Assembly (NCBI GenBank): GCA_027924585.1
Contig: BSBM01000812.1
Span: 434,001 to 498,000, forward strand
Source of the DNA: Larix kaempferi
Lineage: Eukaryota > Streptophyta > Pinopsida > Pinales > Pinaceae
Direction: 5' to 3'
Length of the DNA: 64,000 bases
A model generated the notes under the pieces. It was not told where the DNA came from and ran no database searches. It saw only the letters and a list, made by a program, of their open reading frames with translations. Each line of letters starts with the position of its first letter. Position 1 is the first letter of the stretch. Shown here piece by piece: positions 32,808 to 42,960 of this stretch. Position numbers and translations under genes: made by a program.

Positions 32808-33403
32808 TGTTAAGATTTAATATGCTAAGATAGAAAATATCAGCATTACATTCCATTTCACAATAATAGCATATACAGGATCATTGAAGAAACAACAAGC
32901 ACGACATAAATACAGATTTATCCTGGGAAACCCTCATGGGGTAGAAAACCCAGCAAAGCTTCCTCAATATAGATGACCAGCAATATACAAAGATGCAAAC
33001 CAAAGACATGATCTCCTCCTCCTCCATAGCAGACCTCTCTCTCACAAGTGCGCTACATTTCAAGTGAGGTAAGTGTGTCAAATGAGGAGCTCACCTCCTC
33101 TATTTATACACATCTCCGACTTACACAATATATTAACTAAGTCGGCCCCAACTTTACCATTGGGTTAAACACCCCACTACAATTGACTGGGCCGACCCCT
33201 CTAGGGTGGTCTAACAACCCTTTGACCCACATAACACATATAGGGCCGACCCCCACTAGGGAAGTCTAATAACCCAAGTTACCACATTTTGACGGAAGAA
33301 TAAACATCTTCGGATATACAATAAGATCTCCATGGAGGAATGAAACATCTCCGGAATAATAAAGTACAAATATAATATTCTTTGAAGTTACAATATTTCA
33401 ACA
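32808..33403 (-). repeat. E4 3' LTR (left, 596 bp)
   Basis: It starts TGTTAAGATT and ends TATTTCAACA. A minus-strand TATAAATA box lies at 33101-33108. The GGCCGACCCC / GGTGGTCTAA words are shared with the E2 LTR family. Confidence 0.92.
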
Positions 33404-33410
33404 CCCCCCC
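33404..33410 (-). other. E4 polypurine tract
   Basis: Seven C on the plus strand (GGGGGGG on the element strand) lie directly against the LTR. Confidence 0.85.
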
Positions 33411-33650
33411 TTAACAAGAAGGATATTATAACAGCATCTGCACGAGCAAGGAGTCATCAACATCATACATGATACATCTATAAATCATTGGAAGCTTTCT
33501 CAACATCATCAGTAACTCAAGCAGTTACTGGAACATCAACATCTTCAGTACTAAGTCTTTATCTTCTGCAGCACTCGAATAGCTACAACAACATCAACAT
33601 TTGGATCCTCACAATCATCAGCATCGTCATCACATGATCATCAGCATCGT

Positions 33651-34090
33651 CATCTAAACCATCACGATCAGTAGCATCATCATCTAGACCATCACAATTA
33701 GCAGCATCATCATCTAGATCATCACAATTAGCAGCATCATCATCTAGACCATCACGATCAACAGCATCGTCATCTAGACCATCACGATCAGCGACATCGT
33801 CATCTAGATCATCAGTATTAGTATCCAAACCAATACAAGTATACACATCATCAATACAAGTATCCTCATTAATACAACTATACATACAAGTATCCTCATC
33901 AATACATATCCTCATCAATACAAGTATCCTCATCAATACAAGTATACATATCATCAATACAAGTATCCTCATCAATACAAGTATACATACAAGTATCCTC
34001 ATCAATATATATCCTCATCAATACATATCATCAATATCAATACAAGTATCCTCATCAATATAAGTATCCTCATCAGTCAAGTATACACAA
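33651..34090. repeat. E4 minisatellites: 30-bp array, then ATCAATACAAGTATCCTC array
   Basis: Six 30-bp units start at 33651, 33681, 33711, 33741, 33771 and 33801 (CATCTAGACCATCAC and variants). From about 33830 to 34090 a shorter unit, ATCAATACAAGTATCCTC, recurs many times irregularly. In reverse frame this yields an Asp-rich ORF that I reject as a gene. Confidence 0.92.
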
Positions 34091-34194
34091 TAGCAGCATA
34101 CTCTGTAATACACATGATCCTTCCTTTCGGAATTACGGGATCAATCTTATCACAATCATGTTTAAGACTATCCTTCCTTTCAGAATTACGGGAT

Positions 34195-34795
34195 TTACGA
34201 TCTAAGGATGATTAATCCACGCCATTCATTTAGGACTATGTCCAAGGATGATTTAATCCACACCATTCATTTAGGACTATGTCCAAGGATGATTTAATCC
34301 ACACCATTCGTTTAGGACTATGTCCAAGGATGATTTAATCCCCACCATACATTTAGTACTATGTCCAAGGATGATTTAATCCCCACCATACATTTAGGAC
34401 TATGTCCAAGGATGACTTAATCCCCACCGTACATTTAGGACTATATCCAAGGATGACTTAATCCCCACCGTACATTTAGGACTATGTCCAAGGATGACTT
34501 AATCCCCACCGTACATTTAGGACTATTTCCAAGGATGACTTAATCCCCACCGTACATTAGGACTATGTCCAAGGATGACTTAATCCCCACCGTTCATTTA
34601 GGACTATGTCCAAGGATGACTTAATCCCCACCATTCATTTAGGACTATGTCCAAGGATGACTTAATCCCCACTGTTCATTTAGGACTATGTCCAAGGATG
34701 ACTTAATCCTCACCCTACATTTAGGACTATGTCCAAGGATGACTTAATCCTCACCGTACATTTAGGACTATGTCCAAGGATGACTTAATCCCCAC
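34195..34795. repeat. E4 41-bp tandem array, about 15 copies
   Basis: The unit contains TCCAAGGATGACTTAATCC and ATTTAGGACTATG. Fifteen AAGGATGA landmarks occur, about 41 bp apart. Later copies are more alike than the first ones, suggesting growth from the right. Confidence 0.95.
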
Positions 34796-35035
34796 ATGTC
34801 CATCAAGCACTTCATTCTCGAAGACCATACTTCTATGGATCAATTCAAGGGACCGAAGTACGGGGATGATACAATCCCCACTTGTCCACTAAGGACTTCA
34901 TTCACGGAGACCATACATCTATGGATCAATTCAAGGGACCGAAGCCCGGGGACGATACAATATCAACTTGTCCACTAAGTACTTCATTCTCGGAGACATA
35001 TGTCTATGGATCAATTTATAACATGTGTTCAAGGA
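34796..35035. repeat. E4 86-bp tandem repeat, about 2.7 copies
   Basis: CTTCATTC plus GGAGACCAT and TCAATTCAAGGGACCGAAG recur at about 34810, 34896 and 34982. Confidence 0.9.
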
Positions 35036-35164
35036 TGATGCAATCCCCTCGTCAACTTAGACCTTGTCTAAGGACCATCCACCAACGTCTCTGTCGGCAT
35101 CACCAATATAGGTATCCACATCATCAACCTCACTATCGATGCAGGCAATCTCATCATAAGTGAC

Positions 35165-36300
35165 CACATCACTCCCCCTCTCGAGGAGGGTCCTACCAAG
35201 CTTGTTTCGGAAAATACTCAAACTTTACTTGAGGTAGAGGTTTGGTTAGTACATCGGTAACTTGTTACAAATTTGAACTTTATAGTTCCTTTCTGCGCCA
35301 TATCATGGAACACTGGATTCTCTGCCATCTTGATATAACTCTGTTTGTCACATAGGATCACAGTTGGGTCTATCTCTAAGTCAAACAATCCAGAAGCCAT
35401 ATTTCTTCACAAATAACAGAGCAACCATCCATATATTCCGCTTGTGCTAAGAGCCACATTAGACTGCTTCCAACTAAACCACGAGATCATGGCTGATCCC
35501 AGACAATAACATCCTCTCGATGTGTTCTTCCTGTCTGATACACTTTCTGCCCAATCAACATCTGTGTAGCCATCTGAAGTCATGATCTCCAAGATAGCAT
35601 ATATCAAAGTCTATCGTATCCTTTAGGTACCTCATCACATGCTTTGCAACTATCAGGTGAACACATCTAGTTTCCACTAGATACTGACTCAAGGTGTTCA
35701 CAGCAAAGCATATATCTGACCTAGTATTTGTTAGATACATCAATGACCCAATAATTTGTCTGTACAGAGTTATATACACTAACTCTAATGAGTCATTCGC
35801 TCACATTTTCAAGTTGGAATCCATGAGAGTGGCCATTCCAACATATCAAGTCCTTTTAATATTTCTCGGCATACTTTCCCTAATTGGAAAGATTCCTTCT
35901 TATCCTTTCCATACTTCCAGACCTAGGAAGTAATGCATCAATCTGAGATCTTTCATTTTCATTTCTGCAGCCATCTATCTATGCCATCTCTCGTCATATG
36001 GGTCTACTGATATGAGCCTCAACATCATTCAAACTCTGTGGTGAGTTCCTTCTTGCATCCATGCCATCTGTGTATAGAAACCATATTCAACCTTGTAGCA
36101 AAGGTTGAGATCCACATCACCCATGGTGATCATTATTGATTATGAGTACCCGAACAGAGCTTTCTTCAATTACATTATTAAGATAATGGTCTTATCTAGC
36201 CACTTGGAGAAAACATCTCATCATGATTCTCTTCCTCTTTCTAAGAGAATTTTCTAGCCACGAGCCTTCTATAGTGTGTTTGATTTGTAAATCCTTTTAT
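35165..36300 (-). pseudogene. E4 copia RT C-terminus and RNase H (degenerate)
   Basis: On the minus strand, LRLMHYFLGLEVW-like sequence (about 35930-35960) and YRQIIGSLMYLTNTRSDICFAVN (35760-35690) mark the RT end and the RNase H connection. GYTDVDWAESVSDRKNTS (about 35575-35520), SWFSWKQSNVALST (35485-35445) and CDKQSYIKMAENPVFHD (about 35350-35300) are copia RNase H blocks. LTKPLPQVKFEYFRNKLG closes it near 35190. The ORF is broken by frameshifts. The YVDD catalytic block and RT N-terminus cannot be made out clearly between 36000 and 36300. Confidence 0.82.
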
Positions 36301-38880
36301 TGAACATCCATCGCTTGTTCAGTGTTCATCATTTGTCATGATCTTTCCTACAAATCAAAATTAAGTACATGATTAGTAATACTTCATAATCATCAAATCA
36401 TATTGATATGATAACCTATTATGCATACAGATATCATTTACATAGTTATGCAACTATCTTGACCAATACTTTGGCACAACACTTTTCCATATCCTGTATG
36501 CATACAGTGGCTATCTAGATGCCTTCCATCTCTACCAGAACATACTATCGAGAGTGTGCACATCTCTCAGCATGTCATCAAAGAGGTTTCATTCTAGACA
36601 AGCAACAATAGAATGTTTGTCCAATTTACCAATCATATGCATATTAGTAGTATATTGTTCAATGCTATATGAATGTTTACACTCAGCATGATATATTCTA
36701 GGAATACAAATATGTATACAACTATTACAAGCAATATCATTTACTATTTCAAATAACAACTCAAATACTTATCTTTTATGTTTGTGTGGTTGTCTCTCGC
36801 TTGATCTTCTATATGTCTTTTGAACTTCTATTCATTCTATACCATTGTGCATGCTCAAGTGTGCACTAGTGTCATCCTCATGATCTCATACACAAACATA
36901 CATTCATTAGTATATTCTCAATATTATCAAAACATTATAATTCTAAATAATCTTGAATATGTATAGTCATGATCATAGATAATAAACATTAGTATTCAAG
37001 GTTTCAGGAAAGTCTTCTTTTACTCATGCATATTCTTGTTTGATCATAGGACTCTTCTGGTTAGTTAAATCATCAATCAAGATAAGAGACATAATATGTA
37101 TAAACCCTTGATTACTAGCTTTATGAATAAGCATAACCAATCATACCAAGTATACTTATATAAGGGATACTAACACAAGGTAAGATTCTAACTTGACATA
37201 GGAAAACATACCTGGATTAGTATACCTGCTTAGTTATGTCTAACATACCTAAACAATATCTTCTTTGTTCTCTTCAATGATTTAGAGATCATGTGCTAGA
37301 ACCTGCATATCTCATAGGTTAAGCATAATATAACAAATTCATACATACCTCGTAAGTAGAACAAATATTATGGATGAGTCTTTGTCTTCATGTTCTCATG
37401 GTCATGGAACTTGATTTGTCTTTCGTGATGTACCTGTATCTTGTTAGCAGACAACATCAACCTCATACAACACCACAGTTCATTAGTACAATCATATAGC
37501 CCTAATCAATGAATGTCTTCTATCATTCACATGCATTCATACTGTTACTAGGGTGATAAGATAATTCTAACATTAATCAAGATTGTACTAATAAATAATA
37601 TGAAGAGGAACATATTATGAACTTAATCAGGAATAAGATTTCAAGACATACCTGAACCTCCTTAAGTCATACCTGTTGAGACTTCTTGTAGTCTTCTTAT
37701 GTAAGGCCTTAGCCTCAACTCCCCCTGAAACTTGATCTGGAGCTTGATTAGGGTTTGCTAGAGAAACCCTAAAAATTCAATCTTTGACTTTCACACTTCT
37801 GAATGGATGGAAGGATGTGTCTTGTTGAGCTGATCAACTAGCATACTTCAATTTTGAAATCTCCAAAATTTGACCCCTCAAAATTGGCTTCGAAACTTCT
37901 GGATCTTCTGGACAGGATCCCGAACTAGGGTTTGATGAAGCCCACCCTTCTGCCCAATCAAAAGGTTTGATCCAAAGGTCTAAACTCTTATTTTTCTGAG
38001 GATCTTCCAGCCGTGGTCATAGACTTCAAAAATTCCAACTTTTGCTGAAGCCCTAATTTTCCATCTTTCCGATCAAAATCCCGAACTGGGGTTTGATCAA
38101 GCCCGGTCTTCTACCCAACCAAAAAATTCGATCTTGGTCTCTAAATTTAAATTTTCCTAAGTAGCATTCAGCCTTGGACTCCGATTCCAAAAATTCTAAC
38201 TTTCTCCAAAACCCTAAATTCCGAAAGCCATGAATGAAGGTGCTCCAAAAATAATTATGTTTTGACAGAAATATGTACCTAATTGTTTCTGTTGTAACTC
38301 CGAAATTTTTGATCCACGGGGTCTGAAAAAAACTTTTGTGGTATCTTGACTTGTCATCTTTCCATCCCGATAGGTCTGACCTCAATTGGATTTTCTGAGA
38401 GATATTTATGCCAAGTGTCGCAACGTGACATGTTTATGGGATAAAACATGAGAGCAAACTTGTACGGCGTTCCACGTGTCACTGGTTCAACTTCGGCCTC
38501 TGAAAAAGTTTCCTGAGATAGTAAAGTCTGTGTACTACCTATCACTTTTTATGAAATTTTATTTGGAGCTTCATAGCCCAGTTTATGACCTTTTTTCCTA
38601 GGTCACCTAATTTTGACTGAGATCTGGAAGAGGCAGAAACCCTAACTTGTACTGATCATAACTCACAAAGTACAACGAATATGAGGGTTTCCTTTGGACA
38701 CAAGGTACCTAGGGATGTTATATACGACCTTCAAAGGTTTCAGATCCTGAACCTTCACCAAAATGGATTTATAGTTAAAGTTCCACGATGACTGGTTTTT
38801 TCTCTACAAAACCCAAACCTTGAAATTGTCGCAAGTGAAGCAAGTGTCGTAAGTTCCATGCATTGCCTTCTTTCAGGTTA
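36301..38880 (-). other. E4 interval between primer site and RT: no gene seen, similar to E2
   Basis: Gag, protease and integrase are not recognisable. Long parts match the same interval in E2 (for example 36510-36600 with 13790-13860, 36950-37080 with 14340-14510, and 37720-38880 with 15200-16430). The last kilobase contains two related 150-bp blocks built on AAAATTCCAACTTT and GCCCAATCAAAAGG words. Confidence 0.6.
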
Positions 38881-38892
38881 TCTCTGATACCA
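38881..38892 (-). other. E4 primer-binding site (tRNA-iMet)
   Basis: TGGTATCAGAGA on the minus strand, one mismatch from the standard TGGTATCAGAGC, directly inside the 5' LTR. Confidence 0.88.
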
Positions 38893-39486
38893 TGTTAATA
38901 TTTAATATGATAAGATAGAAAATATCAGCATTACATTCCATTTCACAATAATAGCATATACAGGATCATTGAAGAAACAACAAGCACAACATAAATACAT
39001 TTATCCTGGGAAACCCTCATGGGGTAGAAAACCCAGCAAAGCTTCCTCAATATAGATGACCAACAATATACAAAGATGCAAACCAAAGACATGATCTCCT
39101 CCTCCTCCATAGCAGACCTCTCTCTCACAAGTGCACTACATTTCAAGTGAGGGAAGTGTGTCAAATGAGGAGCTCACCTCCTCTATTTATACACATCTCC
39201 GATTTGTACAATATATTAACTAGGTCGGCCCCAACTTTACCATTGGGTTAAACACCCCACTACAATTGACTGGGCCGACCCCTCTAGGGTGTTCTAACAA
39301 CCCTTTGACCCACATAACACATACAGGGCCGACCCCCACTAGGGAAGTCTAATAACCCAAGTTTCCACATTCCGACGGAGGAATAAACATCTCCGGATAT
39401 ACAATAAGATCTCCATGGAGGAATGAAACATCTCCGAAATAATAAAGTACAAATATAATATTCTTTGAAGTTACAATATTTCAACA
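38893..39486 (-). repeat. E4 5' LTR (right, 594 bp)
   Basis: Pairs with 32808-33403. The TATAAATA box is at 39184-39191 on the minus strand. Confidence 0.92.
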
Positions 39487-39491
39487 TCATG
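39487..39491 (+). repeat. E4 target-site duplication, right copy (TCATG)
   Basis: Pairs with 32803-32807. Confidence 0.8.
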
Positions 39492-41730
39492 CACTTGTGC
39501 AAGAGGGGTGTTGATCCTGCAGCTGAGTTCGTTGGGAAGAACAAGGATAAAGAGTTGGCTGCAAGGATGAAGAGCGAGTTCAGGATAGCTAAAGGAAGCC
39601 ATGGTTATACAACCGTCGGGATCAAAGACCAATCCACGCAGTTCACAACCCATCTCTTTGCAGGAAATATCCTGATTAAATGCAGACTGAACGAGGTATC
39701 GGCTACTGTAGTATCCTTAGCTTCAAAGGCTAAGAATGGATTTCATTTCAACTGGGAAAGCTACCTGTTGAATGAATTTTTAGAAGGCATCCGCAATACA
39801 CAAGAAAATGGAGGTCAATTCCACTATAGTTGGTTGATAGTATTGGTCGCCTTTGTATGGTGGAAGGAGCCTCTCTATTAACATAATGTCCCGGTATTCC
39901 TTGGAGACTGTCGAGGACCAAGGTTTGCAAACATGTGGGAAAACTTGAAGCTGGATCGACAAAGGGAAAACAACATACAGTTGCTTACTTACTTTGAGAA
40001 GTTATGCAAAGTCATTCAAAGGAATCCGCAAATCACTAAGGAAGTGACAACTCGATATATCCAAAAGATGACTTTCAAAGCCGGATTGCACTTCATTTAC
40101 ATTCAGCTGCGAGTACAACTTACCCCTCCTCAATGTTTTGAAGGACTATATCAATTAGAGGCGCAGAAAATCGATTTGATTATGGAATAATGACCACCAT
40201 AATGGAAGGTTGATGCGCCAGCCACATTGATCACCACTTCAGAAGCAATCGAAGTGGGAGATCCGCAAGACCAAGGTGAAGATACAACAAGTGCACAGAA
40301 CCCAGAACCAAGTCAAGGCGTAGAACATAAAGAAGTCATTGGCTTGTCAGCAGGCGAGAAAAGAAAGGAAACCGACACAGCCGTGCCAGAAGGGACACAA
40401 AGATAGAAGATGAAAGCTACTAAACTTCTACTCGATGCGTAGTTGCATGACGATGACTATGATTGCATCACAGTCAGAGTGTCAGCGCATATTGAGGAAA
40501 TACTTACATTGAAGGAAAGCAAGCAAGAAGCAATGCAAACATGCATGATGGAGAGCCTCATAGAAATGAAGAGTCTAGTCACAAGGGTTGAACAAGTCAA
40601 GTGAGACTTGGTGAAAGAACCATATTATGATGATCGGTCAAGAGAAACAAGCCAAAGAAAGAGAAAGGCGCTTGCCTTAACAATGAGACCTTGGCTAGTC
40701 AAAATTGAGCCGATGAACATCATATTTCCAATTGACGAAATCACTAAAGGTGCGAACCAGCTCGCACACCTAGATATTAATGTTGGGATGTTTCCCATCA
40801 AGGGATAACATAATCTACATCTGCATGTTGTGGAATAAATCTAGGATAGAGACATAGTCTCTTATAACCAGCATCTGAAGCTGGAGGAAAGCTACAAGGA
40901 CCTAAAGGATGAATGCGCACTAAAAATGAAGGAGCTCACAAATGCACAAGAGAAGCAGAAGCAGTTGAAGAAATTTGCTATCGAATTTTGTGTAAAGATC
41001 CCAGACCTCCCAGAAGATCCTAAGGTAGAAGCTACTATTTTGAGGATTGGTGCCATCGTAGACAACCTCAAATCTAAGTTGGAAAATATGGATATTGGAT
41101 ATAAGGAGCAGTTGCTGACTTAGAAGCTCGACAACAATCTGGCACCTCGCAACAATATAAAGAAGCAAGAGCCGAAGAATTGAAGGATTCCACAGAAAAC
41201 ATCTCCGCAGAAGTGGTGAGATGTCAAGACCTACTTGTTGAAATTACCAAGGTATGGGCTATGCTGTAGGAAGAACTCGAGTTGCAGAAACTCCAGGATG
41301 AGGTACAACAACGGTAGAAAGATCTTGATTCTGTGAACATGGCTATGAAGTATTTGCCACTAAGGAAAAGAATCCAAAAGTTCGCAGAGAAGAAGGAACT
41401 TTAGAAGGAGTTGGAAGTTTTAAGGGTGAAGGAAGTTGAAGATTCATTGAAGTTATAGCCAATGCAGGAAGAGGCGCTTACACTTTCTAAAGAAATTGAG
41501 CAGAATTTGCAAGAACTCCAGACAACAGAGAGCACTGTGAAGGAGCAACTTCTAGAACCCATCTCAGGGGATATGCTTGAAACAATTAAGGAGTTTCAGC
41601 AAGAAACCAAGGACACAGTTGTGAATTTAAGTGCAAATTTTCAATAGTTCGTTGTCAAATCAAACATCTCAGAGGGTACGCAATTGGAACAACCCAGTCA
41701 AAGTGGCTTAGGGATGAGCCATGAGTAATT
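39492..41730 (+). pseudogene. G1 extra 3' ORF, main part: globular region plus coiled coils
   Basis: From 39492 one frame runs to about 40405 with stops at 39879, 40188 and 40191. The first 130 codons are open and look globular: HLCKRGVDPAAEF, LAARMKSEF, GHFHYSWL-like FHYSWLIVLVAFVWWKEP (hydrophobic, about 39819-39872) and QLLTYFEKLCKVIQRNP. Later segments are highly charged: KKFAIEFCVKIPDLPEDPK and KLENMDIGYKEQLL (40926-41120), and EEALTLSKEIEQNLQELQ (41465-41520), with Leu/Glu/Lys spacing typical of coiled coils. I know no named domain for it. The hydrophobic stretch has Trp, His and Glu and is not a convincing membrane anchor. It could be an env-position accessory or a structural protein. 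Confidence 0.6.
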
Positions 41731-41737
41731 TTTATGG

Positions 41738-42960
41738 GTCTGTTGGGTGTAGCCCAAGTGGAAGAATTTTTTATGGAGAAAGTACAAAGTTAGGCGAGGC
41801 CTAACATCGACCATTTTTTGGAGAAACAACTCCGCAATTCCCAAGAGTAGGGTATCGAGCGCAGCGAAGTGGAAGATAAGGATTTGTCCCCTTAGTAAAT
41901 GTGAAGTACTAAGGACCAGCGAAGTAGTTAGAGGAGTTATGAATGAAGCAGCAGACTATCAGCTACATAAGCAAAGAGTAAAGAAGCGGGATGGTGCAAA
42001 GGACGCGCCACTGTAGCATTAGAGCCACACGATCATAACAGTGATTGTCAGAGAAGCATCAGAGCCAAAGGAAGCAGTGCAAAATGAAAGTAGAGATCCA
42101 AGGAAGTAAATTCAAAGCGTGGTCAATAGGAGAGCCATGCCATTTTGGGTTTAAGGGTACTATGGGGGTTGGCCCTTAGTTATTGTAAAGATGTAACCTT
42201 TGGGCACAATCTATAAAAGGGATAATTTGTATAAGGAAGGGTTGGTGATTGTTAGACTTATGTTAGATTTTGAGAGATCTGAGAGAGGAAAAAGACTCTG
42301 TAACTGTGTGCGCAGAGATCTATTGTAGAGAAGAGTCTACAGCTGAGTGCGCAGACTGGAACTCTTAACCCCTTCTAAGAAATATAAGAACAATTCCCAT
42401 GGATGTAGCTCCCATCTGGGGGGTGAACCACGTAAATACTTGTGTTATCTGTTTGAATCTCTATTATATTGAATGTTTATGAATATTTATTCTTATATAT
42501 GTGTTTTCATATGAATGTGAATGAGAATGATATGATAAGTAGTGGAACATGCATGTATGAAAATTGCGAAGTTGTATTAAGAATGGTAAATGCGTAGTCA
42601 TATAAAATGCACAGTAACAACGATTCATCAAATTCTGTAGGTAACACTCTGCGAAGTAGACATTGATTAAGCTGCATATATACAACTCGCATAACATGCC
42701 CGTCACCAGGTTACAGAAACCTAATTATGTAACCACCCATCTTCGCTTCAGGTGAGCCTTTAGCTTGCTGACAGGTTGATTTCAAAAGGGCCAGCGAAGG
42801 GGATTTTGTTGGACCAAAGACTAGAGGGAAACCTCGTAGAACCTGGGTCAACCCCAAGGAAAGTAGATAAAGAGTAAGCGACCCAACACTTTAACCCTTT
42901 CGGTGTGGTATTACGCCCTTGATGTACCATTTCCTGTGGAATTTGCGCAAATGATATATT
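41738..42960 (+). repeat. G1 3' LTR (limits uncertain)
   Basis: After the extra ORF comes TGTTGGGTGTAGCCC (41738), then promoter-like sequence with TATAAAAG at 42212-42219, purine-rich transcribed sequence, and T-rich sequence. The partner LTR is outside the window, so the ends cannot be matched. A G-rich GCGAAGGGGATTTTG at about 42793 is an alternative polypurine tract that would move the LTR start there. The right limit is a guess. Confidence 0.4.

Larger units (their letters stand above)
32808..39486 (-). mobile_element. E4: Ty1/copia element inside the G1 extra ORF
   Basis: LTRs are 596 bp (32808-33403) and 594 bp (38893-39486), nearly identical by eye. A polypurine run (33404-33410) and a tRNA-iMet primer site (38881-38892) set the minus-strand direction. 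RNase H and RT remnants (35165-36300) are copia. Between RT and the primer site only non-coding sequence related to E2 is found. It is a sibling of E2 in architecture, with different LTRs. Confidence 0.9.
1..42960 (+). mobile_element. G1: old Ty3/gypsy LTR retrotransposon, split by four nested insertions
   Basis: Gypsy coding segments lie in order on the plus strand: gag zinc knuckles (195-296), protease (851-1260), gag-like domain (1300-2160), RT (2250-2773 then 9803 on), RNase H (to 10672), integrase (16992-17659 then 30777-31479), an extra ORF (32198-32807 then 39492-41730) and an LTR-like end with a TATA box. Each gap is filled by a separate LTR element flanked by a 5-bp duplication, and the reading frame resumes after it. 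The four insertions total about 33.1 kb, leaving about 9.8 kb of G1 here. RT followed by RNase H and integrase is the gypsy order. The 5' LTR and the gag start lie before base 1. The right-hand limit is uncertain by several hundred bases. Confidence 0.85.

Noticed and set aside
33583-34005. 140-codon ORF rich in Asp (minus strand)
   Set aside because: It is a translation of the 30-bp and ATCAATACAAG arrays, so repeat composition explains it.
34195-34795. CRISPR-like regular array of 41-bp units
   Set aside because: The units are contiguous repeats without unique spacers, in a plant retrotransposon; it is a minisatellite.
39492-39881. Classical envelope gene
   Set aside because: The only hydrophobic stretch is short with Trp, His and Glu, and no signal peptide, cleavage site or anchor is visible.
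1-42960. Endogenous pararetrovirus as an alternative to gypsy G1
   Set aside because: An integrase with zinc domain and D,D(35)E, TSD-based context and an LTR-like end fit Ty3/gypsy; no movement or coat-protein signature was seen.
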